A DNA stretch of 64,000 nt from NCBI GenBank assembly GCA_041741535.1, contig JBGSJV010000010.1, positions 15,091 to 79,090 of the forward strand, read 5' to 3'. Shown piece after piece: positions 61,224-64,000 of the stretch (position 1 is the stretch's first letter; each line of letters starts with the position of its first letter). The translations under genes were made by a program, and so were the position numbers. The DNA comes from M30B19 sp041741535 (GTDB taxonomy: Bacteria; Planctomycetota; Planctomycetia; Pirellulales; Pirellulaceae). The notes under the pieces are model-generated. The model had not been told where the DNA came from. It was given only the letters and a program-made list of their open reading frames with translations, and made no database searches.

Positions 61224-61874
61224 TCAAAAATCCTCTTCCATCACCGTGCGGAGCCGTTTGATGGCCCTCAAATACCGCATGCTGGCAGCCGGTTCCGTGA
61301 GATTAAGAGCTTCGGCGACCTCACGATTCGACAATTGCTCGTAGTGACGCATCACGATGATTTCGTAGTCGGCCTCCGCCAGTTTTCCGATCGCTTCTTC
61401 AACTCGTTGAGCCATTTCTTTCTGAGTTGCCGCGGTCGCCGGGGTCATTTCGTGATCCTGCAGCCGCTGGGCCAGCATGATGCTGGACCGGTCACTGCCC
61501 CGGGGAGCCGTCAAAGACTGCTCCCGGTCGACACTCCTTTTAGCCGATCCCCGGTGCCGCCGAAACGCATCAATCATGCGGTCTTTGGCGATTTGCCGCA
61601 GCCAAAGATGGAAACTCATCCCCGGGTTATTGATATAGTCTTGCAAGCGACGGTTAGCTTCGACCAAAACGTCTTGCAATACATCGCTGACCGCGACCCG
61701 TCGCTGAATTCGCTGGTCCAGTCGCATCCGAATAAGCTTGCGGACTGCCTCGCGGTGACGTTCCAACAATTCATTAACCGCTCGCTTATCGCCGTTGCCC
61801 GCCTTGGCCAAAAGTATCTTCGTCGGCTCTTGATCAGGCCAGATTCCGCTGTTCGTTGGAGGAGAATTGGCCAT
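61224..61874 (-). CDS. Sigma-70 family (ECF-type) sigma factor
   Basis: About 216 residues. Region 2 covers about residues 50-120 ('RVAVSDVLQDVLVEANRRL', 'SFHLWLRQIAKDRMIDAFRR'), and region 4 ends 'YEQLSNREVAEALNLTEPAA' with helix-turn-helix 'SMRYLRAIKRL'. No anti-sigma gene is adjacent. This is one of the expanded ECF-like groups of planctomycetes. The start at 61874 (MANSPPT) is used. The frame stays open to 62072 only because it crosses the palindromic repeats at 61911-62080, whose translation (AERSTTTLDRGAV...) is low-complexity. No Shine-Dalgarno is visible. It may direct a stress or surface regulon. Confidence 0.85.
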   Translation of the reverse strand: MANSPPTNSGIWPDQEPTKILLAKAGNGDKRAVNELLERHREAVRKLIRMRLDQRIQRRVAVSDVLQDVLVEANRRLQDYINNPGMSFHLWLRQIAKDRMIDAFRRHRGSAKRSVDREQSLTAPRGSDRSSIMLAQRLQDHEMTPATAATQKEMAQRVEEAIGKLAEADYEIIVMRHYEQLSNREVAEALNLTEPAASMRYLRAIKRLRTVMEEDF

Positions 61875-61910
61875 GGGACCTGTGCAAAGTTTTCCGGGGA
61901 TACGCGACCG

Positions 61911-62080
61911 GTCGTCGGGGATCGCTCCGCGATCCAAAGTCGCCGTGGACCGCTCCGCGGTCCAACATTGTCGTGGACCGCTCCGCGATCCATCGTCGTA
62001 ATGGACCGCTCCGCGGTCCAAAGTCGTCGTGGACCGCTCCGCGGTCCAACGTTGGTTCGTGGAGTGATCCACGGCAACCT
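61911..62080. repeat. Family E-like hairpin run upstream of the sigma factor
   Basis: About six head-to-tail units near 25 bp, each a small hairpin: GGATCGCTCCGCGATCC or GGACCGCTCCGCGGTCC separated by AAAGTCGTCGT or AACATTGTCGT. This is the same hairpin type as in the LuxR-type gene. It lies between the sigma factor start and the end of the WS/DGAT gene. Confidence 0.82.
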
Positions 62081-62237
62081 AACCGGCGGTGACCCGCAAA
62101 GCCGACCCGACTTGTAACACACAAGGCTGCATTGTGATCGATCCAATGGCCAATAGCGAGCCCCACCGGTCGTCATTCTCCAGCAAAACCGCAGAACCAT
62201 CGACTCTTCCGGCAAGTGGGTCGACCGATCACGCGGC

Positions 62238-63704
62238 TCATTGGGTGCGGAGACGGTTGAGCATCGTTCGCATCAACTCGGCAGATTGTTCCTTCGGGAT
62301 CTCGCCGGGATCATAGTGCAAAGTGAGACATAATTGCCCCGCATACATGTGGACGGCCAGGGCAGCCGGCAGCGACGGACGAAGCGGCGGCAACAATCGA
62401 ATATCCGCCAGTGTTAACTTCCCGACTTGGGAAAACGGCCCCGACCGGCCCACCCGCAACCGCTCCAAAATCGGTCCCAAATTCGTGACGTAACTTGTGG
62501 CCCAACAACTCGGCCGTCGAGCGTACCTACGAATCAAACCCGGAAACCAACTCAACACTTTCAGCGCTAACAAAAATGTCCCCGACACCCCCCACCGGCG
62601 AATGACCGACATCTCAAAATCGATCCCGGCCGCCAGGCCATCGATATGCTCCATCTCGTGTGACCAGCGATCGACGTAAACCATACTCACTTGGTTGCAG
62701 GCAGACAGCGCGACGTCACCGCCGGTTCGCTCGTTTGTTGGGATCATCAAACGGTAAGAGTCTCGCGATCCTTCGGATGTGCGACCGTTCTGGCACCTAA
62801 ACCGATGCAGGGTCGCCAACCAATGCGCTAACAAAAGCGAATTGACCGTGACGCCAAACTCTTTGGCCGTTTGGCGCAAGCGCTGCGATTGGCTGGCCGT
62901 CAAACGACCATCGACCCAAGCCAACTTGGCTGACGCGGGATTCGATTGATGGTGGATGGGACAGAGACTCACGGGACGTCGCCAAAGAAACTTGCTGGCC
63001 CCAAACAACCCGATCCACTTCATGGGCAGCCTCCCCAAACGGCTCACCCAGCTCGCAGTTCCACGCATCAAACGTCCGCGATTTTGGAGTCGCTCCATTT
63101 GCAAGGGTCGCAAAGGAAACGGTTCGTCCGAGTCACTGCATAGCCAGTGATAAACTTGCAGGAGTTCGCGAATCGACTGCAATCCGCCCACACCATCACA
63201 CACCGCGTGATGGCTTTGCATGATCCAACGACAGTGGGTTCGATTGAACTGGATGGTAAGGCGGAATGACTCGCCGTGCGCAGGATGAACTTCGGGCAGG
63301 TCGCCGAGCTGCTGCGGTTGCCAACCATCCTCTTGAAGCTGCAATCGCACGAAGTCTTGCAAACCGAAGCGTTCTAACTGAGTTTGCAAATCTTGCGCTG
63401 GCTCATTTGCCTCAACAGCTTCGGGCATTGGGGCAAAACGAGGCTGCCCCTCGGTCCACACAAACGCCACGGGTGCTTCGCCCACGACCTTGATTCGGCT
63501 AAAGAGCAATGGATGACGAGGCAGAGTGCGAACAACCGCCGCGACGAAAACGGCGGCATCGAAAGAGCCGACAAAATCCAGAACGGCGACAATCTGATTG
63601 GGAAAGCCGTCTCGAGTCTCCCAATATTGAAAGTGTTCGAACGGCGTTAGCTTGAGCAACCCCGGCAGTTCGAAAAGCGACTGTCCGGGTAACGGGGTCT
63701 TCAT
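62238..63704 (-). CDS. WS/DGAT-like acyltransferase (condensation-type fold)
   Basis: 488 residues. The acyltransferase signature 'SHHAVCDGVGG' (HHxxxDG) sits at about residue 165 and sets it in the CoA-dependent acyltransferase/wax ester synthase group. N-terminal 'LTPFEHFQYWETRDG' and the C-terminal domain ('YVTNLGPILERLRVG', 'LPPLRPSLPAALAVHMYAGQ') fit WS/DGAT. Such enzymes make wax esters or triacylglycerol from acyl-CoA; some are polyketide-type acyltransferases. The product cannot be told. The MITE copy at 63725-63866 lies 20 bases upstream of the start, so the promoter was probably displaced or supplied by the element. Confidence 0.75.
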   Translation of the reverse strand: MKTPLPGQSLFELPGLLKLTPFEHFQYWETRDGFPNQIVAVLDFVGSFDAAVFVAAVVRTLPRHPLLFSRIKVVGEAPVAFVWTEGQPRFAPMPEAVEANEPAQDLQTQLERFGLQDFVRLQLQEDGWQPQQLGDLPEVHPAHGESFRLTIQFNRTHCRWIMQSHHAVCDGVGGLQSIRELLQVYHWLCSDSDEPFPLRPLQMERLQNRGRLMRGTASWVSRLGRLPMKWIGLFGASKFLWRRPVSLCPIHHQSNPASAKLAWVDGRLTASQSQRLRQTAKEFGVTVNSLLLAHWLATLHRFRCQNGRTSEGSRDSYRLMIPTNERTGGDVALSACNQVSMVYVDRWSHEMEHIDGLAAGIDFEMSVIRRWGVSGTFLLALKVLSWFPGLIRRYARRPSCWATSYVTNLGPILERLRVGRSGPFSQVGKLTLADIRLLPPLRPSLPAALAVHMYAGQLCLTLHYDPGEIPKEQSAELMRTMLNRLRTQ

Positions 63705-63724
63705 GTCTCTGGTCGTCGCAACGA

Positions 63725-63866
63725 GGCTTTGTCAACGTCTAATTTTCGGGTCGGGTCTGGTAAAGGTGTCAGGAGTCAATTGCCGCTACGGCCCATCGGG
63801 TGCTTCGCACAATTGACTCCTGACACCTTTACCAGGTCCAAAGCTTTGGATTTGACAAAGCACTAG
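63725..63866. mobile_element. MITE-like palindromic element, family A copy 2 (single core unit)
   Basis: Left end GGCTTTGTCAA (63725-63735) and right end TTGACAAAGCACTAG (63852-63866). The single core has arms AAAGGTGTCAGGAGTCAATTG (in two blocks, AAAGGTGTCAGG and AGTCAATTG) and CAATTGACTCCTGACACCTTT. The right border has CTAG; the left border has ACGAG instead, so no matching target duplication is seen here. Sequence is nearly the same as each unit at 7598-7823. It is just upstream of the acyltransferase gene's start. Confidence 0.8.
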
Positions 63867-64000
63867 CAGGGTGCTGAAAAAGGGTGTGACTGGATGATCG
63901 GTACGATTTTCGAAAGAGTTTTTCGAAAATCATGTTATTGATTTAGTTTTTAGACATCGTGATCGGTTTCCTTTTTTGTTTGTTTGAGCAATTTGGGTAG
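63867..64000. other. Window edge, possible IS-like end
   Basis: GCAGGGTGCTGAAAAAGGGT at 63867-63886 recalls the ends of some insertion sequences. A hairpin ATTTTCGAAA/TTTCGAAAAT follows at about 63907-63931. No coding frame is visible before the window ends, so this is only a suggestion. Confidence 0.3.

Noticed and set aside
61875..62072. N-terminal extension of the sigma factor
   Set aside because: It is coded by hairpin repeats; the sigma-like sequence starts at 61874. It is kept only as a finding about tolerated reading.

Overview
The window looks like a chromosomal piece of a planctomycete, most likely of the Pirellulales (Rhodopirellula/Blastopirellula-like). The diagnostic content is lineage-typical: DUF1549/DUF1553 'planctomycete cytochrome' proteins, a DUF1501 Tat-exported protein beside them, a DUF1559 prepilin-like protein with its small lipoprotein, PEP-CTERM surface proteins, a secreted protein with a dockerin-like C-terminus, many secreted or zinc-ribbon hypotheticals, and weak or absent Shine-Dalgarno sequences. 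I saw no rRNA, tRNA, CRISPR array, prophage or complete insertion sequence.

Layout. 0-8 kb: small membrane/secreted hypotheticals, a phosphomannose-isomerase-like cupin protein, a zinc-ribbon protein, a PYROXD2/CrtI-like FAD oxidoreductase, a hotdog thioesterase and a DUF6786 protein. 7.5-15 kb: a large DUF1553 cytochrome, an EEP hydrolase, an iron-type solute-binding lipoprotein, a haloalkane-dehalogenase/OleB-like hydrolase and a bacterial PH-domain protein. 15-23 kb: NrdR, a secreted coiled-coil protein, a dockerin-bearing secreted protein, a PEP-CTERM protein, a lipoprotein plus DUF1559 pair, and a PhnZ-like HD oxygenase. 23-31 kb: IleRS with a small acidic protein in front, a PEP-CTERM protein, an exported GH13 enzyme and a lipase-like hydrolase. 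31-33.5 kb: two divergent response regulators, one NtrC-type and one LuxR-type. 33.6-41 kb: a minus-strand type II secretion-like operon, gspG-(terminator)-gspH-gspI-gspJ-gspK-gspL/pilMN-like-gspM/pilO-like. 41.6-51 kb: a plus-strand operon of DUF1501, PPC-domain, DUF1549/DUF1553 and cytochrome-WD40-coiled-coil genes. 51-59 kb: a methyltransferase overlapping mutY, a TIM-barrel isomerase and several exported or membrane hypotheticals. 59-64 kb: rpsA, rpmF, an ECF-type sigma factor and a WS/DGAT-like acyltransferase.

The most unusual feature is the density and behaviour of small palindromic repeats. One MITE-like element (7564-7847) sits between two convergent genes. It is flanked by CTAG on both sides, and that CTAG gives each gene its stop codon, so the insertion appears to have left both reading frames intact. 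A second copy lies at 63725-63866. A 50-bp two-hairpin repeat is inserted in frame, twice, in the linker of a LuxR-type response regulator. The same repeat lies in front of nrdR and, as a run of related hairpins, in front of a sigma factor. Larger dispersed repeats lie in inverted orientation about 56 kb apart.

The secretion operon is also notable. Its last gene appears to fuse a PilO/GspM-like part, an Ig/cadherin-like domain and a PilP/GspC-like C-terminal domain. The gene before it appears to fuse PilM- and PilN-like parts (a GspL layout) with a long acidic tail. A strong terminator separates the major pseudopilin gene from the minor ones. All functional calls come from reading motifs in the sequence; no database search was run.
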